A stretch of 14,883 nucleotides of DNA from JBFFXF01 sp041569895. GTDB lineage: Bacteria; Planctomycetota; UBA8108; JACQVS01. The DNA is taken from positions 1 through 14,883 of the forward strand of contig JBFFXF010000176.1 of NCBI GenBank assembly GCA_041569895.1, read 5' to 3'. Of the stretch, positions 5,789-13,561 are shown piece by piece. The notes below the pieces were generated by a model. The model had not been told where the DNA came from. It saw only the letters and a list, made by a program, of their open reading frames with translations, and did not search any database. Within the stretch, counting starts at the first letter, position 1; the number at the start of each line of letters is the position of its first letter. The translations under genes were made by a program, and so were the position numbers.

Positions 5789-7072
5789 ATGCGTCGCGCC
5801 ACGCCACGGATCAGCACGCCCCTGCTCGCGCTGGTCATCTCGACCTCGAGCTCGTTCTCGTGCGCCGGGCCCGCCGGAGCCGGCGAGGCCGGCGAGGATC
5901 GTCTCGACGCCGTGCGACGGCTGCTCCGCGAGGTGCCGCTCGTCGACGGGCACAACGACCTCCCGTGGCAGTACCGCAGGCGCGCCGTCACGCCCGGTCG
6001 GATCTCGATCGAGGCGATCGACATCGCGCGCGGCACAGGGGAATTCGATCCGCCGATCCACACCGACCTGCCTCGGCTTCGGGAGGGCGGCGTCGGCGCG
6101 CAGTTCTGGTCGGTCTACATCCCCGTCGACCTCGCCGGCGCGACGGCGGTGCAGGCGGTGCTCGAGCAGATCGACATCGTCCATCGCCTGCTGGCGAGGT
6201 ACCCGGACTCGCTCGAGCTCGCCCTCAGCGCCGACGACGTCGTGCGCATCCACCGCGCCGGAAAGATCGCCTCGCTGATCGGCCTCGAGGGCGGCCACTC
6301 GATCAACGACTCGCTGGCGGTGCTGCGCATGCTGTACGCCCTCGGTGCGCGCTACATGACCATCACGCATTCGAGGAACACCGGCTGGGCGGACTCGGCG
6401 ACCGATGACCCGGAGCACGACGGGCTCAGTCGCCTCGGCGAGGAGGTCATCCGCGAGATGAACCGCCTCGGCATGCTCGTCGACCTCTCGCACGTCTCCG
6501 AGCAGGCGATGCACGACGCGCTCGACGTCTCAGGCGCGCCGGTAATCTTCTCGCACTCCTCCGCCCGGGCGCTGACGGCGCATCCGCGGAACGTCCCGGA
6601 CGCCGTGCTGCGCCGCATCCCCGAGAACGGCGGCGTCGTCATGGTGACGTTCGTTCCGGGTTTCGTCTCGGAGGAGGTGCGGGCCTGGCACGCGGCGGAG
6701 GACGCCGAGGAGAGCCGGCTCGCCGCGATGCACCCCGGCGACCCGGAACGGCGGCGCGAGGAGCTCGAGCGCTGGCGCGGGGAGCACCCACGACCGCGCG
6801 CGACGCTGGCGCAGGTCGCCGATCACGTCGAGCACGTGATCGAGATCGCCGGGATCGACCACGTCGGCGTCGGCTCCGACTTCGACGGCATCAGCAGCAC
6901 GGTCGACGGCCTCTCGGACGTCTCGCACTTTCCGCGCCTCCTCGCCGAGCTCCTCCGGCGTGGCCATGACGAGGAGGCCATCCGGAAGATCGCCGGGCTC
7001 AACATACTGCGCGCCATGCGCGCCGCGGAGGAGGTCTCGCGCCGCATGCGGACCGGCGCCTCCCCGCGCTGA
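5789..7072 (+). CDS. M19 family (membrane dipeptidase / renal dipeptidase-like) metallopeptidase, exported
   Basis: This 427-aa protein has the M19 zinc-site residues in order: HxD in VDGHNDLPW (H55, D57), bridging glutamate in GLEGGH (E167), VDLSHVS (H235), IFSHSSAR (H256) and the catalytic aspartate region GSDFDG (D364). Residues 9-25 form a short signal sequence. C25 in SFSC gives a weak, non-consensus lipobox, so periplasmic or lipoprotein location is possible. Family members cleave dipeptides, often with a D-residue or modified amino acid at the C-terminal side; the substrate here is unknown. Residues 300-335 form a charged helical insertion that is also common in bacterial members. AGAGG (5778-5782) lies 6 bp before the ATG. 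It is the first gene of the operon and ends 19 bp before phnW. The context suggests it might release an aminophosphonate or N-methyl amino acid from a peptide-like conjugate, which is inference only. Confidence 0.93.
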   Translation: MRRATPRISTPLLALVISTSSSFSCAGPAGAGEAGEDRLDAVRRLLREVPLVDGHNDLPWQYRRRAVTPGRISIEAIDIARGTGEFDPPIHTDLPRLREGGVGAQFWSVYIPVDLAGATAVQAVLEQIDIVHRLLARYPDSLELALSADDVVRIHRAGKIASLIGLEGGHSINDSLAVLRMLYALGARYMTITHSRNTGWADSATDDPEHDGLSRLGEEVIREMNRLGMLVDLSHVSEQAMHDALDVSGAPVIFSHSSARALTAHPRNVPDAVLRRIPENGGVVMVTFVPGFVSEEVRAWHAAEDAEESRLAAMHPGDPERRREELERWRGEHPRPRATLAQVADHVEHVIEIAGIDHVGVGSDFDGISSTVDGLSDVSHFPRLLAELLRRGHDEEAIRKIAGLNILRAMRAAEEVSRRMRTGASPR

Positions 7073-7074
7073 TC

Positions 7075-7082
7075 GAGGAGGA
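7075..7082 (+). promoter_or_regulatory. Strong ribosome binding site fixing the phnW GTG start
   Basis: GAGGAGGA, close to the ideal anti-16S sequence, begins two bases after the dipeptidase stop codon and leaves a 9-bp spacer to GTG 7092. This supports the GTG over the in-frame upstream starts, which lie inside the dipeptidase gene. Confidence 0.8.
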
Positions 7083-7091
7083 CTATCCGAC

Positions 7092-8228
7092 GTGGACACG
7101 CTGCCGAGCGCCGGCGACAAGCCGCTCTTCACTCCCGGGCCGCTGACCACGAGCCGCACGGTGAAACAGTCGATGCTGCGCGATCTCGGCTCGCGCGACG
7201 CCGAGTTCATCGACACGGTCCGCCGCGTGCGCGAGTCGCTCCTGCGCGTCGCCGGCGTCTCGCGAGACGCCGGCTGGGAGGCCGTGCTCATGCAGGGGAG
7301 CGGCACGTTCGGGATCGAGGCGGTGATCTCGTCGGTCGTCCCGCGCGACGGCAAGCTCCTCGTCGTCATCAACGGCGCGTACGGCGAGCGCATCGCGCGG
7401 ATCGCATCGGTCCACGGCATCGAGACGGTGGCGCTGCGGTGCGCCGAGGACACGACGCCACGGCGCGCGGACGTCGAGGCGGCGCTCCGGAAGAACGACG
7501 GCGTCACCGACGTCGCCATCGTCCACTGCGAGACGACCACCGGCATCCTCAACCCGGTCGAGTCGATCGGCGAGGCGGTCCGCGAGCATGGCGTGACGTA
7601 CCACGTCGACTCGATGAGCGCCTTCGGCGCGCTGCCGCTCGACCTCGACGCGGCCGGCGTCGACTACCTGGTCTCCTCGGCCAACAAGTGCATCGAGGGG
7701 GTGCCCGGCTTCTCCTTCGTGATCTGCCGTCGCCAGGCACTGCTCGCGAGCGAGGGGCGCGCGCGGACGCTGAGCCTCGACCTGCTGGCGCAGTGGCGCG
7801 GGCTCGAGGCGAACGGCCAGTTCCGATTCACGCCGCCGACGCACGCCATCCTCGCCTTCGAGCGGGCGCTCGCCGAGCTCGAGGCCGAGGGCGGCGTCGC
7901 GGCGCGCGGGGCGCGGTACGCGGCGAACCAGCGTTGCCTGGTCGGGGGGATGCGCGCCCTCGGCTTTCGAGAGTACCTCGCGCCGGAGCTCCAGGGCCCG
8001 ATTATCACGTCGTTCCGCTATCCGGAGGACCCGCGCTTCGACTTCGAGGACTTCTACGCGCGGCTGAACGAGCGCGGGTTCGTGATCTATCCGGGCAAGG
8101 TCTCCGACGCAGACTGCTTCCGGATCGGCAGCATCGGGCGTCTCTTCGAGTCCGACGTGCGCGCGCTGCTCGCCGCCATCGGCGCCACGCTCGCCGACAT
8201 GGGCGTCGACACCGGCGGGGCGCGATGA
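7092..8228 (+). CDS. phnW: 2-aminoethylphosphonate:pyruvate transaminase
   Basis: The enzyme converts 2-aminoethylphosphonate (AEP) and pyruvate to phosphonoacetaldehyde and alanine in the cytoplasm, the first step of hydrolytic AEP breakdown. At 378 aa it is close to the usual length of about 365. Family hallmarks run throughout: FTPGPLTTSRTVK near the N-terminus, the cofactor phosphate loop QGSGTFG (68-74), CETTTGILNP (146-155), the ring-binding aspartate in VDSMSAFG (D173), the PLP lysine in SSANKCIEGVPGF (K199), SLDLLAQWR, GGVAARGARY and GFVIYPGKVSDADCFRIG at the C-terminal end. These match PhnW rather than the related alanine-glyoxylate transaminases. The GTG start is chosen from the strong GAGGAGGA site. 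Its TGA overlaps the ATG of the next gene (ATGA), so translation is probably coupled. No phosphonoacetaldehyde hydrolase (PhnX) or PhnY/PhnA pair lies in the window. Confidence 0.95.
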   Translation: MDTLPSAGDKPLFTPGPLTTSRTVKQSMLRDLGSRDAEFIDTVRRVRESLLRVAGVSRDAGWEAVLMQGSGTFGIEAVISSVVPRDGKLLVVINGAYGERIARIASVHGIETVALRCAEDTTPRRADVEAALRKNDGVTDVAIVHCETTTGILNPVESIGEAVREHGVTYHVDSMSAFGALPLDLDAAGVDYLVSSANKCIEGVPGFSFVICRRQALLASEGRARTLSLDLLAQWRGLEANGQFRFTPPTHAILAFERALAELEAEGGVAARGARYAANQRCLVGGMRALGFREYLAPELQGPIITSFRYPEDPRFDFEDFYARLNERGFVIYPGKVSDADCFRIGSIGRLFESDVRALLAAIGATLADMGVDTGGAR

Positions 8229-10714
8229 GCGCCGCGGCAGAGCGCGCCGTGCCCACGGCCGCCCGTGTGGTCGTCATCGGCGGCGGCATCGTCGGAACCA
8301 GCGTCGCGTACCACCTCGCGCGCGCCGGCGTGCGCGACGTCGTCCTGCTCGAGCAGGGACGGCTCGCGGGCGGGACCACCTGGCACGCCGCCGGCATGGT
8401 CGGCCGACTGCGCGCATCGAACGCGATGACCCGAGTCAACCGCTACAGCGCGGAGCTCTACGCCTCGCTCGAGTCGGAGACGGGCGTCGCCACCGGCTGG
8501 AAGGAGGTCGGCAGCCTGATGCTCGCGCGCACCGGCGAGCGCGTCACGCAGCTCGAGCGTGCCCGCGCCGTGGCGGAGATCTTCGGCGTCGAGGTGAAAC
8601 GCATCGACGGCGCCGAGGTCGCCGGGCGGTGGCCGTTGCTTCGCACCGATGACCTCGCGGGCGCCGTGTGGGTGCCGGGCGACGGCAAGGTCGAGCCCGA
8701 GGGCGTCACCGCGGCGCTCGCCGAGGGAGCCCGGAGGCGCGGTGTCGAGGTGATCGAGGGCGTGCGCGTCGACGCCATCGAGCGACGCGGCCGCCAGGTC
8801 ACCGGCGTACGCACGGGCCGCGGCGTCATCGAGTGCGAGTCGGTGGCGCTCTGCTGCGGCATGTGGTCGCGCCAGCTCGCTCTCGGCGCCGGCGCGTGCA
8901 TCCCGCTCGCGCCGGTGGAGCACCACTACGTCGTCAGCGAGCCGATCGACGGCGTGCACGACGACTTGCCGCTCGTCCGCGATCCGGACGCGTGCATCTA
9001 CCTGCGACCGAGGGGCGACGCGGTCGTGCTCGGCGCGTTCCAGCGCCGGTCGCGGCCGTGGCCGGTGGAGCGCGTGCCGGACGACTTCTCGTTCCGGCTC
9101 CTCGAGCCCGACTGGGAGCAATTCGAGCCCGGGCTGCGCGAGGGACGCTGGCGGCTGCCGGCGCTCGAGCGCTGCCGACTCGAGCGCTTCGTCAACGGAC
9201 CCGAGAGCTTCACGCCCGACAACGAGTTCATCCTGGGCGAGACGGCGGAGGTCGACGGGCTCTTCGTCGCCGCGGGGTTCAACTCGGCGGGGATCGCCTG
9301 CGCGGGCGGCGCCGGGAAGCTGCTGGCGGAGTGGATGATCGCCGGCGAGCCCCCCGAGGACCTCTGGAGCGTCGACGTGCGGCGCTTCGCGTCCTTCCAG
9401 AACGACGCCGGCTTCCTGCGCCAGCGCGTCAGCGAGACGGTCGGCCTGCACTACCTGATGGCGTGGCCGAACCGCGAGCTCGAGACCGGGCGCGACCTGC
9501 GCACCTCGCCGCTCTACGAGCGCCTGAAGCGCGCCGGCGCGTGCTTCGGCAGCAAGGCGGGCCACGAGCGGCCGAACTGGTTCGCGCCTCCCGGCGTCGA
9601 GCCCAGCGTCGAGCCGCTGGTCGAATACACCTTCGGCCGCCAGAACTGGCACGAGCACGCCGCCGCGGAGCATCGCGCGGCGCGGGATGGGGTGGCGCTC
9701 TTCGACCTGAGCTCGCTCGGTCGCATCGCGGTGCGCGGCGCGGACGCCTGCGCGGCGCTCCAGCATCTGTGCGCGAACGACGTCGACGTCGAGCCGGGCG
9801 CCATGGCGCGCACCGGCCTGCTCAACGAGCGTGGCGGCCTCGAGAGCGACGTCATCGTCCTGCGCCGCGATGCCGATCGCTTCGAGGTGCTCACCGGCAC
9901 GGGGAGGACGGTGCGCGACATGCACTGGATCCGACGGCACATCCCGCACGGCGCGCGCGTCGACATCGACGACGAGTCCGGGTCGTGCGGCGTCATCGCG
10001 CTCGTCGGCCCGCGCTCACGCGAGCTGCTCGGACGCGTGACCCACGCGCCGCTCGATGACGATCGCTTCCCCCGCGGCACGGCGCGCGAGATCGACGTCG
10101 GTCCCGCCATGGCGCTCGCGCTGCGCGTCGACGCGGTCGGCGAGCCCGGCTGGGAGCTCCACGTGCCTGCCCCGCACGCCCTGGCAACGTACGAGCGACT
10201 GGTGGAAGCCGGCGACGAGTCGCTCCGTGCGCGAGACGCCGGACACTACGCGCTCGCGTCGCTCCGGCTGGAAGCGGCGCAGCCGGCGTGGGGAGCGGAC
10301 CTGACGCCCGACGAGACGCCGCTCGAGGCCGGCCTGTCGGGCACGATCGCGTGGGAGAAGCCGGGCGGGTTCATCGGCCGCGACGCGCTCGAGCGCCGGC
10401 GCGCCGTCGGCGTCACGCGCCGTCTCGTCTCGGTCGTGCTCGAGGATCCCGGTCCGGTCCTCTGGGGAAACGAGCCGATCCTTCGCGACGGCGAGGTCGC
10501 CGGTCGCACGACGTCGGGCGCGTACGGGCACACGGTCGGCGCGTCGGTGGCGCTCGGCGTCGTCGGACTGCCACGCGGCGTCGGACCGACTCTCGACGGC
10601 GACGCGTTCACCATCGGCCGATGGGAGGTCAACGTCGCGGGCGAGCGATGCGCCGCGCGCGTCTCGCTGCGGGCGCCCCGCGAGGCAGCAGCGACCGGGG
10701 AGGCGCGCCGATGA
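8225..10714 (+). CDS. Dimethylglycine-dehydrogenase-like FAD oxidoreductase fused to a GcvT-type folate domain
   Basis: This 829-aa enzyme has the layout of dimethylglycine dehydrogenase and sarcosine dehydrogenase. Residues 14-375 are an FAD-dependent DAO domain with the Rossmann motif GGGIVG (19-24) and GGTTWHAAGMVG, whose H54 aligns with the histidine that binds FAD covalently in this family. About 378-440 is the FAO_M linker, 465-700 a GcvT aminomethyltransferase domain and 725-810 its C-terminal barrel. NERGGLESD (D542) and GEPGWELHVP match the folate-site segments of GcvT-like domains. Family enzymes oxidatively remove an N-methyl group and pass the one-carbon unit to tetrahydrofolate. 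The ATG at 8225 overlaps the phnW stop; the frame is open far upstream, but that part lies over phnW. Because it is coupled to phnW and a transporter-like gene, I infer an N-methylated aminophosphonate as substrate. N-methyl glycines remain possible. Confidence 0.9.
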   Translation: MSAAAERAVPTAARVVVIGGGIVGTSVAYHLARAGVRDVVLLEQGRLAGGTTWHAAGMVGRLRASNAMTRVNRYSAELYASLESETGVATGWKEVGSLMLARTGERVTQLERARAVAEIFGVEVKRIDGAEVAGRWPLLRTDDLAGAVWVPGDGKVEPEGVTAALAEGARRRGVEVIEGVRVDAIERRGRQVTGVRTGRGVIECESVALCCGMWSRQLALGAGACIPLAPVEHHYVVSEPIDGVHDDLPLVRDPDACIYLRPRGDAVVLGAFQRRSRPWPVERVPDDFSFRLLEPDWEQFEPGLREGRWRLPALERCRLERFVNGPESFTPDNEFILGETAEVDGLFVAAGFNSAGIACAGGAGKLLAEWMIAGEPPEDLWSVDVRRFASFQNDAGFLRQRVSETVGLHYLMAWPNRELETGRDLRTSPLYERLKRAGACFGSKAGHERPNWFAPPGVEPSVEPLVEYTFGRQNWHEHAAAEHRAARDGVALFDLSSLGRIAVRGADACAALQHLCANDVDVEPGAMARTGLLNERGGLESDVIVLRRDADRFEVLTGTGRTVRDMHWIRRHIPHGARVDIDDESGSCGVIALVGPRSRELLGRVTHAPLDDDRFPRGTAREIDVGPAMALALRVDAVGEPGWELHVPAPHALATYERLVEAGDESLRARDAGHYALASLRLEAAQPAWGADLTPDETPLEAGLSGTIAWEKPGGFIGRDALERRRAVGVTRRLVSVVLEDPGPVLWGNEPILRDGEVAGRTTSGAYGHTVGASVALGVVGLPRGVGPTLDGDAFTIGRWEVNVAGERCAARVSLRAPREAAATGEARR

Positions 10715-12039
10715 GAGGTGGCCCGCTGACGCGTTTCCTCGAGCGCGCCCCGGGCGCGGTGTTCGTCCTCTTCGCGGTCACGGTCTCCTTCACGACGTAC
10801 TTCTGCATGTACGCCTTCCGCAAGCCGTTCGCGGCCGCGCACTACGAAGGCGTCGAGCTCGGGGGCTGGCCGATCAAGGAGGTCTTCGTCATCAGCCAGA
10901 TCATCGGCTACGCGCTCTCGAAGCTGATCGGCATCAAGTTCTGCTCGGAGGTGACGCGCGAGCGTCGGGCCGCCGCCCTGGTGTTCTTCATCCTCGCCGC
11001 CGAGGGCGCGCTGGTGCTGTTCGCCATCGTGCCGCCGGCGTGGAAGGTCGCGGCGATCTTCCTCAACGGGCTGCCGCTCGGGATGATCTGGGGCCTCGTC
11101 GTGTGGTACCTCGAGGGACGACGCACGTCGGAGCTCCTGCTCGCCGGGCTGAGCTGCTCGTTCATCATCTCGAGCGGCATCGTCAAGGACGTCGGGCGCG
11201 AGCTCACCTCCCGCGGCGTCAGCGAGTGGTGGATGCCGGCCGCCACGGGGGCGATCTTCCTGCCGCTCTACCTGCTGTCGGTCTGGCTCCTCAACCAGAT
11301 CCCGCAGCCCGACGAGGAGGACGTCGAGGCGCGCGTCGAGCGCGAGACGATGGACGGGCGGCACCGCGTCGCGTTCATCAGGCACTTCCTGCCGGGGCTC
11401 GTGCTCCTCCTCATAGCGTACTTCTTCCTCACCGCGTACCGCGACTACCGCGACAACTTCGGCGTCGAGATCTTCGCCGCGCTCGGCTACGAGACGGAAC
11501 CGGCGCTGTTCACGAAGGCCGAGCTCGTCGTCGCGTTCGGCGTCATGGGCGCGCTCGCCCTGCTCAACCTGATCCGCGACAACCGCCTCGGGCTCATCGG
11601 CGCCTACGCCATCATGACCGCGGGGACGCTGCTCCTCGCCGGCGCCACGCTGCTCCTCGACGCGGGCGTCATCAGCGGCTTCTGGTGGATGACGCTCGTC
11701 GGACTCGGCTCGTACCTCACCTACGTCCCGTACGGCTCGGTCCTCTTCGATCGCCTGATCGCCTCGACGCGCGTCGTCGCGACCGCGGTGTTCGCGATCT
11801 ACGTCGCCGACTTCATCGGCTACGCCGGCTCGATCAGCGCCCTCGTCTTCAAGGAGTCCGCCAGCGGCGGCACCACGAGATACGAGTTCTTCCGCAGCTT
11901 CACCTACCTGATGGCCGCGGTCGGCGCGGTGACCCTGGTCGCGAGCTGCATCTACTTCCTCACCCGCCACCGAGCCCCGACCGGCGCGGGTGGGCGGCTG
12001 GAGGAGGCTGCGGGGGACAAGTCTGTGAAACCACTCTAA
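10711..12039 (+). CDS. DUF5690 family multi-pass membrane protein, candidate transporter
   Basis: This 442-aa protein has about 11-12 hydrophobic segments (roughly 14-36, 57-78, 87-107, 110-134, 143-160, 177-196, 222-243, 270-288, 293-314, 323-345, 355-379, 398-418). Family-like signatures are YFCMYAFRKPF (30-40), ISQIIGYALSKLIGIK (61-76), a soluble loop at 197-220, YRDYRDNFG (243-251) and SYLTYVPYGSVLFDR. The YxFRKPF segment after the first helix is reminiscent of sugar-phosphate/organophosphate carriers of the major facilitator superfamily. DUF5690 has no established function that I know of. The ATG overlaps the preceding stop (ATGA), with GGGGAGG at 10697-10703 and a 7-bp spacer, so it is co-translated with the oxidoreductase. 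Context makes it a candidate importer for an aminophosphonate or its N-methyl derivative. The C-terminal tail (420-442) is hydrophilic. It is the last gene of the operon; no obvious terminator hairpin follows. Confidence 0.87.
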   Translation: MRGGPLTRFLERAPGAVFVLFAVTVSFTTYFCMYAFRKPFAAAHYEGVELGGWPIKEVFVISQIIGYALSKLIGIKFCSEVTRERRAAALVFFILAAEGALVLFAIVPPAWKVAAIFLNGLPLGMIWGLVVWYLEGRRTSELLLAGLSCSFIISSGIVKDVGRELTSRGVSEWWMPAATGAIFLPLYLLSVWLLNQIPQPDEEDVEARVERETMDGRHRVAFIRHFLPGLVLLLIAYFFLTAYRDYRDNFGVEIFAALGYETEPALFTKAELVVAFGVMGALALLNLIRDNRLGLIGAYAIMTAGTLLLAGATLLLDAGVISGFWWMTLVGLGSYLTYVPYGSVLFDRLIASTRVVATAVFAIYVADFIGYAGSISALVFKESASGGTTRYEFFRSFTYLMAAVGAVTLVASCIYFLTRHRAPTGAGGRLEEAAGDKSVKPL

Positions 12040-12136
12040 GCCAGGTACACCACCGGCACGGGGACACTCAAGTGATCAACCCCTCCGCCTTTCTCATTCC
12101 GCCTGAATTCGAAACGACTCTCGACCGTAGGGATCC

Positions 12137-12898
12137 ATGAACCAGAGAAGGCTCCTCGTTTGGCTGTCCGTCGCCCTGTTGCTTTTGCTTCTCTTCTGTC
12201 TGCCGCGCCTCGTTCCAGCAGCTCGATTCATACTGGCGTTCGAAACGCTCGAGAGGAACTCGCAGGGCCTGTTGGAGTACAGACATCGCAAGACCGGCAT
12301 CGTTTTCGTTCGCATCCCCTGGGATGCGGGGGATTATCTCCTGGCGAAAAGGGAAGTCACACAGCGCCAGTGGACCGCTGTCATGGGGTCGAATCCGGCT
12401 ACGTTTCGGCCAAACGGCGCAAATTCCCATTTGCTGCGGATCGGGGAGGATTGCGAGGCGCTCCCGGTCGACAGTGTGTCCTGGTACGAGTGTCAGGAGT
12501 TCTGTGAGAGAACCGGCCTGATGTTTCCGACCGAAGCACAGTGGGAGAACGCGTGCCGGGCGGGCACAACCACGTCGTATTCCTTCGGCGAGGAGATTAC
12601 CCGCGAGCACGCGATGTTTCAGGAGAAGATTGCCTACCGGGAGGGCGACCCGCTGCCCAGAGTGGTTCGGATGGACCATTTTCCTGCCAATCCCTACGGT
12701 CTTCAGAATATGCATGGCAACTTGTTCGAGTGGTGCTTTGACCGGTTTGGTGATCCCGCCGATGGCAAGCGAGTCGTGCGAGGAGGATCCTGGACGAGTG
12801 CCGCCGAGGCGTCGAAATGTGGCTTCAGGTGGGGAACGTTTCCTGACAGGAAGAAGGAATTCTTCGGCTTTCGGCCGGCGTTTCATCCTTTGCCGTAG
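12137..12898 (+). CDS. Membrane-anchored SUMF1/FGE-fold protein, probably not a true formylglycine-generating enzyme
   Basis: This 253-aa protein has one hydrophobic segment at 6-23, a signal anchor or uncleaved signal that puts the rest outside the cytoplasm. Residues 52-251 carry SUMF1-domain signatures: KREVTQRQW (71-79), PVDSVSWYECQEFC (110-123), LMFPTEAQWENACRAGTTT (128-145), NPYGLQNMHGNLFEW (185-199), RVVRGGSW (212-219) and a terminal FGFRPAF (243-249). Formylglycine-generating enzymes use two cysteines spaced C-x4-C near the C-terminus; here only C227 lies in that region, so the oxidase activity is unlikely. Bacterial relatives without the pair serve as structural, ligand-binding or other modifying domains. 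The ATG is preceded by AGGGA about 4 bp away. Codon use is visibly less GC-biased than in the operon before it. No sulfatase gene lies nearby. Confidence 0.88.
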   Translation: MNQRRLLVWLSVALLLLLLFCLPRLVPAARFILAFETLERNSQGLLEYRHRKTGIVFVRIPWDAGDYLLAKREVTQRQWTAVMGSNPATFRPNGANSHLLRIGEDCEALPVDSVSWYECQEFCERTGLMFPTEAQWENACRAGTTTSYSFGEEITREHAMFQEKIAYREGDPLPRVVRMDHFPANPYGLQNMHGNLFEWCFDRFGDPADGKRVVRGGSWTSAAEASKCGFRWGTFPDRKKEFFGFRPAFHPLP

Positions 12899-13087
12899 GC
12901 GGAGCGGACTTCCGTGGCTGCCGTGGCTACGACGCATGCCCCCTGGGCGTCATGGGCTGGACGCACATTCATGACTCGATGCCCGCCGACCCGCCTACCG
13001 GCAGAACGATCGCTTGCCCAGAGTTGCCAGGTCGGCCTACCAGATTCGCCGCGGTCTCGAAACCGCAGTCGGCGCGGGGATGCTCAC

Positions 13088-13561
13088 CTACGCGCGAAAC
13101 TTCCAGCCCTGATCACGAATGAGCTGGAGGAAATCGATACACGGGATTCTGAGGTCGTCACAGACCACCGGAATCGTCGGGCGCTTTGCCTTTCGCTTCT
13201 CCCCGGTGACGACAGTGAGGCCCCGGACTTGAGCAAGGGCAATGACGAAGGGGTCACCTCCCGAGCGAAGACCTCCTCTGGTCGTCTTCAGGAGCTCGGT
13301 ATGCGCGTCGGTGATTTCTTGGGAGGCCTTCCAGATTTCCGCGTCCACTGGGACAAAGAAGGCTGATTGGTCCTTCGTCCACGCCAGGAGCTCGTCGCTC
13401 TTTCTCTCGAGTTCCTCGCGGACAACCTCGGACGCGACGAGATTCCCGTCGGCAATCAGACGGGGAAGATTCTTGTCCCAGAGGTCCGGAAGAACGTCTC
13501 TCGGGTAGTAACGCGCCCACCCGTCAAGGAGCGCGCTGGTGTCGATGCTGTAGCTGGTCAA
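13088..13561 (-). CDS. DUF4411 family PIN-like toxin
   Basis: This 157-aa protein fits DUF4411, a PIN-domain-related family found as the toxin half of type II toxin-antitoxin loci. It begins YSIDTSALLDGW with D7 as the first acidic metal ligand, has the acidic helix SEVVREELERK (E46, E50) and the segment GGDPFVIALA (D103) that normally carries further ligands, then VVTGEKR and PVVCDDLRIPC. PIN domains are Mg-dependent ribonucleases; RNA cleavage is therefore expected but the target is unknown. The start is TTG at 13561. Its first bases overlap the antitoxin TGA (TTGA), implying translational coupling, and only a weak GAG-type binding site lies upstream. It is convergent with the SUMF1-fold gene, with a 189-bp gap between them. 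Confidence 0.88.
   Translation of the reverse strand: MTSYSIDTSALLDGWARYYPRDVLPDLWDKNLPRLIADGNLVASEVVREELERKSDELLAWTKDQSAFFVPVDAEIWKASQEITDAHTELLKTTRGGLRSGGDPFVIALAQVRGLTVVTGEKRKAKRPTIPVVCDDLRIPCIDFLQLIRDQGWKFRA

Noticed and set aside
7439..8224. N-terminal extension of the DMGDH-like frame across phnW
   Set aside because: The region is PhnW in another frame, and the FAD-binding motif begins a few residues after the ATG at 8225, which overlaps the phnW stop in the classic ATGA manner.
7092..8228. Reading the transaminase as alanine-glyoxylate/serine-pyruvate transaminase in a methylglycine pathway
   Set aside because: LTTSRTVK, SSANKCIEGVPGF, SLDLLAQWR and FVIYPGKVSDADCFRIG follow PhnW closely along the whole length, so the phosphonate assignment is much better.
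8087..9949. 620-codon minus-strand frame under the DMGDH-like gene
   Set aside because: The plus-strand frame has clear FAD and GcvT domain motifs. The minus frame shows shadow composition and no recognisable motif.
10288..10710. Upstream extension of the DUF5690 frame
   Set aside because: It lies over the folate-domain end of the preceding gene, is Arg-rich, and the ATG at 10711 has a good GGGGAGG site.
12040..12136. Rho-independent terminator after the DUF5690 gene
   Set aside because: Only a short CACT/AGTG stem could be drawn and there is no T-run, so I do not call it.
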